A DNA stretch of 64,000 nt, taken from the NCBI GenBank assembly GCA_963855995.1, contig OY979728.1, positions 9,570,004 to 9,634,003 on the forward strand, written 5' to 3'. Positions 33,401 to 47,500 of this stretch are shown here, piece after piece. The position numbers were made by a program, and so were the translations under genes. Every line of letters begins with the position of its first letter. Within the stretch, counting starts at the first letter, position 1. The DNA comes from Muricea muricata. Its lineage: Eukaryota; Cnidaria; Anthozoa; Malacalcyonacea; Plexauridae. The notes below the pieces were generated by a model. That model did not search any database. It was given only the letters and a program-made list of their open reading frames with translations, and was not told the origin of the DNA.

Positions 33401-35700
33401 TGTAAAATTCTTCATGCATTACCGGATCAGCTCACGCTCGGATTTTAGCTAAGTTTGGGGCACTAGAGATGTACTTGGGACACTGTGCTAGTGTTGACCA
33501 CTATGTTTGAACTTTTCTTACTTTGGTATATTGGCCTGAATTTTTGAAATTTTTCTAAATGCGATGAAATGTCATGAAACTTAGCTCAAAATGATGAATT
33601 AGGTCATTGTATATGAAAAAACTTAGTTTGGAACCGGAACAACTTATCTTATTGCTGTTTTAGGATTTGACTCATTTCACCTATTTTGGCTGAACATTGG
33701 CCTTGGATGTGGTAAGTGTTTTCATTTGGCATTTTCCCATATTACATGGAAATGATGTAAAATTCTTCATGCATTACCGGAACAGCTCACGCTCGGATTT
33801 TAGCTAAGTTTGGGGCACTAGAGATGTACTTGGGACACTCTGCTAGTGTTGACCACTATGTTTGAACTTTTCCCACTTTGGTATATTGGCCTGAATTTTT
33901 GAAATTTTCTAAATGCGATGAAATGTCATGAAACTTAGCTCAAAATGATGAATTAGGTCATTGTATATGAAAAAACTTAGTTTGGAACCGGAACAACTTA
34001 TCTTATTGCTGTTTTAGGATTTGACTCATTTCACCTATTTTGGGTGAACATTGGCCTTGGATGTGGTAAGTGTTTTCATTCGGCATTTTCCCATATTACA
34101 AGGAAATGATGTAAAATTCTTCATGCATTACCGGATCAGCTCACGCTCGGATTTTAGCTAAGTTTGGGGCACTAGAGATGTACTTGGGACACTGTGCTAG
34201 TGTTGACCACTATGTTTGAACTTTTCCCACTTTGGTATATTGGCCTGAATTTTTGAAATTTTTCTAAATGCGATGAAATGTCATGAAACTTAGCTCAAAA
34301 TGATGAATTAGGTCATTGTATATGAAAAAACGTAGTGTGGAACCGGAACAACTTATCTAATTGCTGTTTTAGGATTTGACTCATTTCACCTATTTTGGCT
34401 GAACATTGGCCTTGGATGTGGTAAGTGTTTTCATTCGGCATTTTCCCATATTACATGGAAATGATGTAAAATTCTTCATGCATTACCGGATCAGCTCACG
34501 CTCGGATTTTAGATAAGTTTGGGGCACTAGAGATGTACTTGTCACACTGTGCTAGTGTTGACCACTATGTTTGAACTTTTCCCACTTTGGTATATTGGCC
34601 ACAATTTTTGAAATTTTTCTAAATGCGATGAAATGTCATGAAACTTAGCTCAAAATGATGAATTAGGTCATTGTATATGAAAAAACTTAGTTTGGAACCG
34701 GAACAACTTATCTTATTGCTGTTTTAGGATTTGACTCATTTCACCTATTTTGGCTGAACATTGGCCTTGGATGTGGTAAGTGTTTTCATTCGGCATTTTC
34801 CCATATTACATGGAAATGATGTAAAATTCTTCATGCATTACCGGATCAGCTCACGCTCGGATTTTAGCTAAGTTTGGGGCACTAGAGATGTACTTGGGAC
34901 ACTGTGCTAGTGTTGACCACTATGTTTGAACTTTTCCCACTTTGGTATATTGGACTGAATTGTTGAAATTTTTCTAAATGCGATGAAATGTCATGAAACT
35001 TAGCTCAAAATGATGAATTAGGTCATTGTATATGAAAAAACTTAGTTTGGAACCGGAACAACTTATCTTATTGCTGTTTTAGGATTTGACTCATTTCTCC
35101 TATTTTGGGTGAACATTGGCCTTGGATGTGGTAAGTGTTTTCATTCGGCATTTTCCCATATTACGTGGAAATGATGTAAAATTCTTCATGCATTACCGGA
35201 TCAGCTCACGCTCGGATTTTAGCTAAGTTTGGGGCACTAGAGATGTACCTGGGACACTGTGCTAGTGTTGACCACTATGTTTGAACTTTTCCCACTTTGG
35301 TATATTGGCCTGAATTTTTAAAATTTTTCTAAATGCGATGAAATGCCATGAAACTTAGCTCAAAATGATGAATTAGGTCATTGTATATGAAAAAACTTAG
35401 TTTGGAACCGGAACAACTCATCTTATTGCTGTTTTAGGATTTGACTCATTTCACCTATTTTGGCTGAACATTGGCCTTGGATGTGGTAAGTGTTTTCATT
35501 TGGCATTTTCCCATATTACATGGAAATGATGTAAAATTCTTCATGCATTACCGGAACAGCTCACGCTCGGATTTTAGCTAAGTTTGGGGCACTAGAGATG
35601 TACTTGGGACACTGTGCTAGTGTTGACCACTATGTTTGAACTTTTCCCACTTTGGTATATTGGCCTGAATTTTTGAAATTTTTCTAAATGCGATGAAATG
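30430..35700 (+). repeat. Higher-order repeat: 9-mer of about 3195 bp, 1.6 copies
   Basis: GAAATTTTCTAAAT (two bases shorter than consensus) is at 30707 and 33901. GTAGTGTGGAACC is at about 31,139 and 34,333. TTGGCCACAAT is at 31402 and 34597. The second copy departs at about 35,700, where the pattern switches to that of the next block. Single differences between copies (CTTGTGACAC against CTTGTCACAC) show some divergence. Confidence 0.8.
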
Positions 35701-38700
35701 TCATGAAACTTAGCTCAAAATGATGAATTAGGTCATTGTATATGGAAAAACTTAGTTTGGAACCGGAACAACTTATCTTATTGCTGTTTTAGGATTTGAC
35801 TCATTTCACCTATTTTGGGTGAACATTGGCCTTGGATGTGGTAAGTGTTTTCATTCGGCATTTTCCCATATTACAAGGAAATGATGTAAAATTCTTCATG
35901 CATTACCGGATCAGCTCACGCTCGGATTTTAGCTAAGTTTGGGGAACTAGAGATGTACTTGGGACACTGTGCTAGTGTTGACCACTACGTTTGAACTTTT
36001 CCCACTTTGGTATATTGGCCTGAATTTTTGAAATTTTTCTAAATGCGATGAAATGTCATGAAACTTAGCTCAAAATGATGAATTAGGTCATTGTATATGA
36101 AAAAACGTAGTTTGGAACCGGAACAACTTATCTTATTGCTGTTTTAGGATTTGACTCATTTCACCTATTTTGGCTGAACATTGGCCTTGGATGTGGTAAG
36201 TGTTTTCATTCGGCATTTTCCCATATTACATGGAAATGATGTAAAATTCTTCATGCATTACCGGATCACCTCACGCTCGGATTTTAGATAAGTTTGGGGC
36301 ACTAGAGATGTACTTGGGACACTGTGCTAGTGTTGACCACTATGTTTGAACTTTTCCCGCTTTGGTATATTGGCCACAATTTTTGAAATTTTTCTAAATG
36401 CGATGAAATGTCATGAAACTTAGCTCAAAATGATGAATTAGGTCATTGTATATGAAAAAACTTAGTTTGGAACCGGAACAACTTATCTTATTGCTGTTTT
36501 AGGATTTGACTCATTTCACCTATTTTGGATGAACATTGGCCTTGGATGTGGTAAGTGTTTTCATTCGGCATTTTCCCATATTACATGGAAATGATGTAAA
36601 ATTCTTCATGCATTACCGGATCAGCTCACGCTCGGATTTTAGCTAAGTTTGGGGCACTAGAGATGTACTTGGGACACTGTGCTAGTGTTGACCACTATGT
36701 TTGAACTTTTCCCACTTTGGTATATTGGCCTGAATTGTTGAAATTTTTCTAAATGCGATGAAATGTCATGAAACTTAGGTCAAAATGATGAATTAGGTCA
36801 TTGTATATGAAAAAACTTAGTTTGGAACCGGAACAACTTATCTTAATGCTGTTTTAGGATTTGACTCATTTCACCTATTTTGGGTGAACATTGGCCTTGG
36901 ATGTGGTAAGTGTTTTCATTCGGCATTTTCCCATATTACATGGAAATGATGTAAAATTCTTCATGCATTACCGGAACAGCTCACGCTCGGATTTTAGCTA
37001 AGTTTGGGGCACTAGAGATGTACTTGGGACACTCTGCTAGTGTTGACCACTATGTTTGAACTTTTCTTACTTTGGTATATTGGCCTGAATTTTTGAAATT
37101 TTTCTAAATGCGATGAAATGTCATGAAACTTAGCTCAAAATGATGAATTAGGCCATTGTATATGAAAAAACGTAGTTTGGAACCGGAACAACTTATCTTA
37201 TTGCTGTTTTAGGATTTGACTCATTTCACCTATTTTGGCTGAACATTGGCCTTGGATGTGGTAAGTGTTTTCATTTGGCATTTTCCCATATTACATGGAA
37301 ATGATGTAAAATTCTTCATGCATTACCGGATCAGCTCACGCTCGGATTTTAGCTAAGTTTGGGGCACTAGAGATGTACTTGGGACACTGTGCTAGTGTTG
37401 ACCACTATGTTTGAACTTTTCTTACTTTGGTATATTGGCCTGAATTTTTGAAATTTTTCTAAATGCGATGAAATGTCATGAAACTTACCTCAAAATGATG
37501 AATTAGGTCATTGTATATGAAAAAACTTAGTTTGGAACCGGAACAACTTATCTTATTGCTGTTTTAGGATTTGACTCATTTCACCTATTTTGGCTGAACA
37601 TTGGCCTTGGATGTGGTAAGTGTTTTCATTTGGCATTTTCCCATATTACATGGAAATGATGTAAAATTCTTCATGCATTACCGGAACAGCTCACGCTCGG
37701 ATTTTAGCTAAGTTTGGGGCACTAGAGATGTACTTGGGACACTCTGCTAGTGTTGACCACTATGTTTGAACTTTTCCCACTTTGGTATATTGGCCTGAAT
37801 TTTTGAAATTTTTCTAAATGCTATGAAATGTCATGAAACTTAGCTCAAAATGATGAATTAGGTCATTGTATATGAAAAAACTTAGTTTGAAACCGGAACA
37901 ACTTATCTTATTGCTGTTTTAGGATTTGACTCATTTCACCTATTTTGGGTGAACATTGGCCTTGGATGTGGTAAGTGTTTTCATTCGGCATTTTCCCATA
38001 TTACATGGAAATGATGTAAAATTCTTCATGCATTACCGGATCAGCTCACGCTCGGATTTTAGCTAAGTTTGGGGCACTAGAGATGTACTTGGGACACTGT
38101 GCTAGTGTTGACCACTATGTTTGAACTTTTCTTACTTTGGTATATTGGCCTGAATTTTTGAAATTTTTCTAAATGCGATGAAATGTCATGAAACTTACCT
38201 CAAAATGATGAATTAGGTCATTGTATATGAAAAAACGTAGTTTGGAACCGGAATAACTTATCTTATTGCTGTTTTGGATTTGACTCATTTCACCTATTTT
38301 GGCTGAACATTGGCCTTGGATGTGGTAAGTGTTTTCATTTCGCATTTTCCCATATTACATGGAAATGATGTAAAATTCTTCATGCATTACCGGAACAGCT
38401 CACGCTCGGATTTTAGCTAAGTTTGGGGCACTAGAGATGTACTTGGGACACTCTGCTAGTGTTGACCACTATGTTTGAACTTTTCCCAGTTTGGTATATT
38501 GGCCTGAATTTTTGAAATTTTTCTAAATGCGATGAAATGTCATGAAACTTAGCTCAAAATGATGAATTAGGTCATTGTATATGAAAAAACGTAGTTTGGA
38601 ACCGGAATAACTTATCTTATTGCTGTTTTAGGATTTGACTCATTTCACCTATTTTGGCTGAACATTGGCCTTGGATGTGGTAAGTGTTTTCATTCGGCAT

Positions 38701-41700
38701 TTTCCCATATTACATGGAAATGATGTAAAATTCTTCATGCATTACCGGATCAGCTCACGCTCGGATTTTAGCTAAGTTTGGGGCACTAGAGATGTACTTG
38801 GGACACTGTGCTAGTGTTGACCACTATGTTTGAACTTTTCCCACTTTGGTATATTGGCCTGAATTTTTGAAATTTTTCTAAATGCGATGAAATGTCATGA
38901 AACTTAGCTCAAAATGATGAATTAGGTCATTGTATATGAAAAAACTTAGTTTGGAACCGGAACAACTTATCTTATTGCTGTTTTAGGATTTGACTCATTT
39001 CACCTATTTTGGCTGATTATTGGCCTTGGATGTGGTAGGTGTTTTCATTCGGCATTTTCCCATATTACATGGAAATGATGTAAAATTCTTCATGCATTAC
39101 CGGATAAGCTCACGCTCGGATTTTAGCTAAGTTTGGGGCACTAGAGATGTACTTGGGACACTGTGCTAGTGTTGACCACTATGTTTGAACTTTTCCCACT
39201 TTGGTATATTGGCCTGAATTTTTGAAATTTTTCTAAATGCGATGAAATGTCATGAAACTTAGCTCAAAATGATGAATTAGGTCATTGTATATGAAAAAAC
39301 TTAGTTTGGAACCGGAACAACTTATCTTATTGCTGTTTTAGGATTTGACTCATTTCACCTATTTTGGGTGAACATTGGCCTTGGATGTGGTAAGTGTTTT
39401 CATTCGGCATTTTCCCATATTACATGGAAATGATGTAAAATTCTTCATGCATTACCGGATCAGCTCACGCTCGGATTTTAGCTAAGTTTGGGGCACTAGA
39501 GATGTACTTGGGACACTGTGCTAGTGTTGACCACTATGTTTGAACTTTTCCCACTTTGGTATATTGGCCTGAATTTTTGAAATTTTTCTAAATGCGATGA
39601 AATGTCATGAAACTTAGCTCAAAATGATGAATTAGGTCATTGTATATGAAAAAACGTAGTTTGGAACCGGAACAACTTATCTTATTGCTGTTTTAGGATT
39701 TGACTCATTTCACCTATTTTGGCTGAACATTGGCCTTGGATGTGGTAAGTGTTTTCATTCGGCATTTTCCCATATTACATGGAAATGATGTAAAATTCTT
39801 CATGCATTACCGGATCAGCTCACGCTCGGATTTTAGATAAGTTTGGGGCACTAGAGATGTACTTGGGACACTGTGCTAGTGTTGACCACTATGTTTGAAC
39901 TTTTCCCACTTTGGTATATTGGCCTGAATTTTTGAAATTTTTCTAAATGCGATGAAATGTCATGAAACTTAGCTCAAAATGATGAATTAGGTCATTGTAT
40001 ATGAAAAAACTTAGTTTGGAACCGGAACAACTTATCTTATTGCTGTTTTAGGATTTGACTCATTTCACCTATTTTGGATGAACATTGGCCTTGGATGTGG
40101 TAAGTGTTTTCATTCGGCATTTTCCCATATTACATGGAAATGATGTAAAATTCTTCATGCATTACCGGATCAGCTCACGCTCGGATTTTAGCTAAGTTTG
40201 GGGCACTAGAGATGTACTTGGGACACTGTGCTAGTGTTGACCACTATGTTTGAACTTTTCCCACTTTGGTATATTGGCCTGAATTGTTGAAATTTTTCTA
40301 AATGCGATGAAATGTCATGAAACTTAGCTCAAAATGATGAATTAGGTCATTGTATATGAAAAAACTTAGTTTGGAACCGGAACAACTTATCGTATTGCTG
40401 TTTTAGGATTTGACTCATTTCACCTATTTTGGCTGAACATTGGCCTTGGATGTGGTAAGTGTTTTCATTTGGCATTTTCCCATATTACATGGAAATGATG
40501 TAAAATTCTTCATGCATTACCGGAACAGCTCACGCTCGGATTTTAGCTAAGTTTGGGGCACTAGAGATGTACTTGGGACACTGTGCTAGTGTTGACCACT
40601 ATGTTTGAACTTTTCCCACTTTGGTATATTGGCCTGAATTTTTGAAATTTTTCTAAATGCGATGAAATGTCATGAAACTTAGCTCAAAATGATGAATTAG
40701 GTCATTGTATATGGAAAAACTTAGTTTGGAACCGGAACAACTTATCTTATTGCTGTTTTAGGATTTGACTCATTTCACCTATTTTGGGTGAACATTGGCC
40801 TTGGATGTGGTAAGTGTTTTCATTCGGCATTTTCCCATATTACAAGGAAATGATGTAAAATTCTTCATGCATTACCGGATCAGCTCACGCTCGGATTTTA
40901 GCTAAGTTTGGGGAACTAGAGATGTACTTGGGACACTGTGCTAGTGTTGACCACTACGTTTGAACTTTTCCCACTTTGGTATATTGGCCTGAATTTTTGA
41001 AATTTTTCTAAATGCGATGAAATGTCATGAAACTTAGCTCAAAATGATGAATTAGGTCATTGTATATGAAAAAACGTAGTTTGGAACCGGAACAACTTAT
41101 CTTATTGCTGTTTTAGGATTTGACTCATTTCACCTATTTTGGCTGAACATTGGCCTTGGATGTGGTAAGTGTTTTCATTCGGCATTTTCCCATATTACAT
41201 GGAAATGATGTAAAATTCTTCATGCATTACCGGATCACCTCACGCTCGGATTTTAGATAAGTTTGGGGCACTAGAGATGTACTTGGGACACTGTGCTAGT
41301 GTTGACCACTATGTTTGAACTTTTCCCGCTTTGGTATATTGGCCACAATTTTTGAAATTTTTCTAAATGCGATGAAATGTCATGAAACTTAGCTCAAAAT
41401 GATGAATTAGGTCATTGTATATGAAAAAACTTAGTTTGGAACCGGAACAACTTATCTTATTGCTGTTTTAGGATTTGACTCATTTCACCTATTTTGGATG
41501 AACATTGGCCTTGGATGTGGTAAGTGTTTTCATTCGGCATTTTCCCATATTACATGGAAATGATGTAAAATTCTTCATGCATTACCGGATCAGCTCACGC
41601 TCGGATTTTAGCTAAGTTTGGGGCACTAGAGATGTACTTGGGACACTGTGCTAGTGTTGACCACTATGTTTGAACTTTTCCCACTTTGGTATATTGGCCT

Positions 41701-44500
41701 GAATTGTTGAAATTTTTCTAAATGCGATGAAATGTCATGAAACTTAGGTCAAAATGATGAATTAGGTCATTGTATATGAAAAAACTTAGTTTGGAACCGG
41801 AACAACTTATCTTAATGCTGTTTTAGGATTTGACTCATTTCACCTATTTTGGGTGAACATTGGCCTTGGATGTGGTAAGTGTTTTCATTCGGCATTTTCC
41901 CATATTACATGGAAATGATGTAAAATTCTTCATGCATTACCGGAACAGCTCACGCTCGGATTTTAGCTAAGTTTGGGGCACTAGAGATGTACTTGGGACA
42001 CTCTGCTAGTGTTGACCACTATGTTTGAACTTTTCCCACTTTGGTATATTGGCCTGAATTTTTGAAATTTTTCTAAATGCGATGAAATGTCATGAAACTT
42101 AGCTCAAAATGATGAATTAGGTCATTGTATATGAAAAAACTTAGTTTGGAACCGGAACAACTTATCTTATTGCTGTTTTAGGATTTGACTCATTTCACCT
42201 ATTTTGGCTGAACATTGGCCTTGGATGTGGTAAGTGTTTTCATTTGGCATTTTCCCATATTACATGGAAATGATGTAAAATTCTTCATGCATTACCGGAA
42301 CAGCTCACGCTCGGATTTTAGCTAAGTTTGGGGCACTAGAGATGTACTTGGGACACTCTGCTAGTGTTGACCACTATGTTTGAACTTTTCTTACTTTGGT
42401 ATATTGGCCTGAATTTTTGAAATTTTTCTAAATGCGATGAAATGTCATGAAACTTAGCTCAAAATGATGAATTAGGCCATTGTATATGAAAAAACGTAGT
42501 TTGGAACCGGAACAACTTATCTTATTGCTGTTTTAGGATTTGACTCATTTCACCTATTTTGGCTGAACATTGGCCTTGGATGTGGTAAGTGTTTTCATTT
42601 GGCATTTTCCCATATTACATGGAAATGATGTAAAATTCTTCATGCATTACCGGATCAGCTCACGCTCGGATTTTAGCTAAGTTTGGGGCACTAGAGATGT
42701 ACTTGGGACACTGTGCTAGTGTTGACCACTATGTTTGAACTTTTCTTACTTTGGTATATTGGCCTGAATTTTTGAAATTTTTCTAAATGCGATGAAATGT
42801 CATGAAACTTACCTCAAAATGATGAATTAGGTCATTGTATATGAAAAAACTTAGTTTGGAACCGGAACAACTTATCTTATTGCTGTTTTAGGATTTGACT
42901 CATTTCACCTATTTTGGCTGAACATTGGCCTTGGATGTGGTAAGTGTTTTCATTTGGCATTTTCCCATATTACATGGAAATGATGTAAAATTCTTCATGC
43001 ATTACCGGAACAGCTCACGCTCGGATTTTAGCTAAGTTTGGGGCACTAGAGATGTACTTGGGACACTCTGCTAGTGTTGACCACTATGTTTGAACTTTTC
43101 CCACTTTGGTATAGGCCTGAATTTTTGAAATTTTTCTAAATGCGATGAAATGTCATGAAACTTAGCTCAAAATGATGAATTAGGTCATTGTATATGAAAA
43201 AACTTAGTTTGAAACCGGAACAACTTATCTTATTGCTGTTTTAGGATTTGACTCATTTCACCTATTTTGGGTGAACATTGGCCTTGGATGTGGTAAGTGT
43301 TTTCATTCGGCATTTTCCCATATTACATGGAAATGATGTAAAATTCTTCATGCATTACCGGATCAGCTCACGCTCGGATTTTAGCTAAGTTTGGGGCACT
43401 AGAGATGTACTTGGGACACTGTGCTAGTGTTGACCACTATGTTTGAACTTTTCTTACTTTGGTATATTGGCCTGAATTTTTGAAATTTTTCTAAATGCGA
43501 TGAAATGTCATGAAACTTACCTCAAAATGATGAATTAGGTCATTGTATATGAAAAAACGTAGTTTGGAACCGGAATAACTTATCTTATTGCTGTTTTGGA
43601 TTTGACTCATTTCACCTATTTTGGCTGAACATTGGCCTTGGATGTGGTAAGTGTTTTCATTTCGCATTTTCCCATATTACATGGAAATGATGTAAAATTC
43701 TTCATGCATTACCGGAACAGCTCACGCTCGGATTTTAGCTAAGTTTGGGGCACTAGAGATGTACTTGGGACACTCTGCTAGTGTTGACCACTATGTTTGA
43801 ACTTTTCCCACTTTGGTATATTGGCCTGAATTGTTGAAATTTTTCTAAATGCGATGAAATGTCATGAAACTTAGCTCAAAATGATGAATTAGGTCATTGT
43901 ATATGAAAAAACTTAGTTTGGAACCGGAACAACTTATCGTATTGCTGTTTTAGGATTTGACTCATTTCACCTATTTTGGGTGAACATTGGCCTTGGATGT
44001 GGTAAGTGTTTTCATTCGGCATTTTCCCATATTACATGGAAATGATGTAAAATTCTTCATGCATTACCGGATCAGCTCACGCTCGGATTTTAGCTAAGTT
44101 TGGGGCACTAGAGATGTACCTGGGACACTGTGCTAGTGTTGACCACTATGTTTGAACTTTTCCCACTTTGGTATATTGGCCTGAATTTTTAAAATTTTTC
44201 TAAATGCGATGAAATGTCATGAAACTTAGCTCAAAATGATGAATTAGGTCATTGTATATGAAAAAACTTAGTTTGGAACCGGAACAACTTATCTTATTGC
44301 TGTTTTAGGATTTGACTCATTTCACCTATTTTGGCTGAACATTGGCCTTGGATGTGGTAAGTGTTTTCATTTGGCATTTTCCCATATTACATGGAAATGA
44401 TGTAAAATTCTTCATGCATTACCGGAACAGCTCACGCTCGGATTTTAGCTAAGTTTGGGGCACTAGAGATGTACTTGGGACACTCTGCTAGTGTTGACCA
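35600..44500 (+). repeat. Higher-order repeat: 14/15-mer of about 4.97-5.32 kb, two copies
   Basis: TATATGGAAAAAC is at 35741 and 40710, and TTGGCCACAAT at 36372 and 41341, an offset of 4969 bp (14 monomers). Further right the offset grows to 5325 (GGCCATTG at 37,151 and 42,476), so the second copy gained one monomer near 42,000. The first monomers also match the starts of the 13-mer blocks at 18.7 and 23.5 kb, so this is the same lineage of block. At 43,111 one monomer has lost four bases (TATAGGCC). Confidence 0.78.
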
Positions 44501-47500
44501 CTATGTTTGAACTTTTCCCACTTTGGTATATTGGCCTGAATTTTTGAAATTTTCTAAATGCGATGAAATGTCATGAAACTTAGCTCAAAATGATGAATTA
44601 GGTCATTGTATATGAAAAAACTTAGTTTGGAACCGGAACAACTTATCTTATTGCTGTTTTAGGATTTGACTCATTTCACCTATTTTGGGTGAACATTGGC
44701 CTTGGATGTGGTAAGTGTTTTCATTCGGCATTTTCCCATATTACAAGGAAATGATGTAAAATTCTTCATGCATTACCGGATCAGCTCACGCTCGGATTTT
44801 AGCTAAGTTTGGGGCACTAGAGATGTACTTGGGACACTGTGCTAGTGTTGACCACTATGTTTGAACTTTTCCCACTTTGGTATATTGGCCTGAATTTTTG
44901 AAATTTTTCTAAATGCGATGAAATGTCATGAAACTTAGCTCAAAATGATGAATTAGGTCATTGTATATGAAAAAACGTAGTGTGGAACCGGAACAACTTA
45001 TCTAATTGCTGTTTTAGGATTTGACTCATTTCACCTATTTTGGCTGAACATTGGCCTTGGATGTGGTAAGTGTTTTCATTCGGCATTTTCCCATATTACA
45101 TGGAAATGATGTAAAATTCTTCATGCATTACCGGATCAGCTCACGCTCGGATTTTAGATAAGTTTGGGGCACTAGAGATGTACTTGTGACACTGTGCTAG
45201 TGTTGACCACTATGTTTGAACTTTTCCCACTTTGGTATATTGGCCACAATTTTTGAAATTTTTCTAAATGCGATGAAATGTCATGAAACTTAGCTCAAAA
45301 TGATGAATTAGGTCATTGTATATGAAAAAACTTAGTTTGGAACCGGAACAACTTATCTTATTGCTGTTTTAGGATTTGACTCATTTCACCTATTTTGGCT
45401 GAACATTGGCCTTGGATGTGGTAAGTGTTTTCATTCGGCATTTTCCCATATTACATGGAAATGATGTAAAATTCTTCATGCATTACCGGATCAGCTCACG
45501 CTCGGATTTTAGCTAAGTTTGGGGCACTAGAGATGTACTTGGGACACTGTGCTAGTGTTGACCACTATGTTTGAACTTTTCCCACTTTGGTATATTGGCC
45601 TGAATTGTTGAAATTTTTCTAAATGCGATGAAATGTCATGAAACTTAGCTCAAAATGATGAATTAGGTCATTGTATATGAAAAAACTTAGTTTGGAACCG
45701 GAACAACTTATCTTATTGCTGTTTTAGGATTTGACTCATTTCTCCTATTTTGGGTGAACATTGGCCTTGGATGTGGTAAGTGTTTTCATTCGGCATTTTC
45801 CCATATTACATGGAAATGATGTAAAATTCTTCATGCATTACCGGATCAGCTCACGCTCGGATTTTAGCTAAGTTTGGGGCACTAGAGATGTACCTGGGAC
45901 ACTGTGCTAGTGTTGACCACTATGTTTGAACTTTTCCCACTTTGGTATATTGGCCTGAATTTTTAAAATTTTTCTAAATGCGATGAAATGCCATGAAACT
46001 TAGCTCAAAATGATGAATTAGGTCATTGTATATGAAAAAACTTAGTTTGGAACCGGAACAACTCATCTTATTGCTGTTTTAGGATTTGACTCATTTCACC
46101 TATTTTGGCTGAACATTGGCCTTGGATGTGGTAAGTGTTTTCATTTGGCATTTTCCCATATTACATGGAAATGATGTAAAATTCTTCATGCATTACCGGA
46201 ACAGCTCACGCTCGGATTTTAGCTAAGTTTGGGGCACTAGAGATGTACTTGGGACACTCTGCTAGTGTTGACCACTATGTTTGAACTTTTCCCACTTTGG
46301 TATATTGGCCTGAATTTTTGAAATTTTCTAAATGCGATGAAATGTCATGAAACTTAGCTCAAAATGATGAATTAGGTCATTGTATATGAAAAAACGTAGT
46401 TTGGAACCGGAACAACTTATCTTATTGCTCTTTTAGGATTTGACTCATTTCACCTATTTTGGCTGAACATTGGCCTTGGATGTGGTAAGTGTTTTCATTC
46501 GGCATTTTCCCATATTACATGGAAATGATGTAAAATTCTTCATGCATTACCGGATCAGCTCACGCTCGGATTTTAGCTAAGTTTGGGGCACTAGAGATGT
46601 ACTTGGGACACTGTGCTAGTGTTGACCACTATGTTTGAACTTTTCCCACTTTGGTATATTGGCCTGAATTTTTGAAATTTTTCTAAATGCGATGAAATGT
46701 CATGAAACTTAGCTCAAAATGATGAATTAGGTGATTGTATATGAAAAAACTTAGTTTGGAACCGGAACAACTTATCTTATTGCTGTTTTAGGATTTGACT
46801 CATTTCACCTATTTTGGCTGATTATTGGCTTTGGATGTGGTAGGTGTTTTCATTTGGCATTTTCCCATATTACATGGAAATGATGTAAAATTCTTCATGC
46901 ATTACCGGATCAGCTCACGCTCGAATTTTAGCTAAGTTTGGGGCACTAGAGATGTACTTGGGACACTGTGCTAGTGTTGACCACTATGTTTGAACTTTTC
47001 CCACTTTGGTATATTGGCCTGAATTTTTGAAATTTTTCTAAATGCGATGAAATGTCATGAAACTTAGCTCAAAATGATGAATTAGGTCATTGTATATGAA
47101 AAAACTTAGTTTGGAACCGGAACAACTTATCTTATTGCTGTTTTAGGATTTGACTCATTTCACCTATTTTGGCTGAACATTGGCCTTGGATGTGGTAAGT
47201 GTTTTCATTTGGCATTTTCCCATATGACATGGAAATGATGTAAAATTCTTCATGCATTACCGGAACAGCTCACGCTCGGATTTTAGCTAAGTTTGGGGCA
47301 CTAGAGATGTACTTGGGACACTCTGCTAGTGTTGACCACTATGTTTGAACTTTTCCCACTTTGGTATATTGGCCTGAATTTTTGAAATTTTTCTAAATGC
47401 GATGAAATGTCATGAAACTTAGCTCAAAATGATGAATTAGGTCATTGTATATGAAAAAACGTAGTTTGGAACCGGAACAACTTATCTTATTGCTGTTTTA

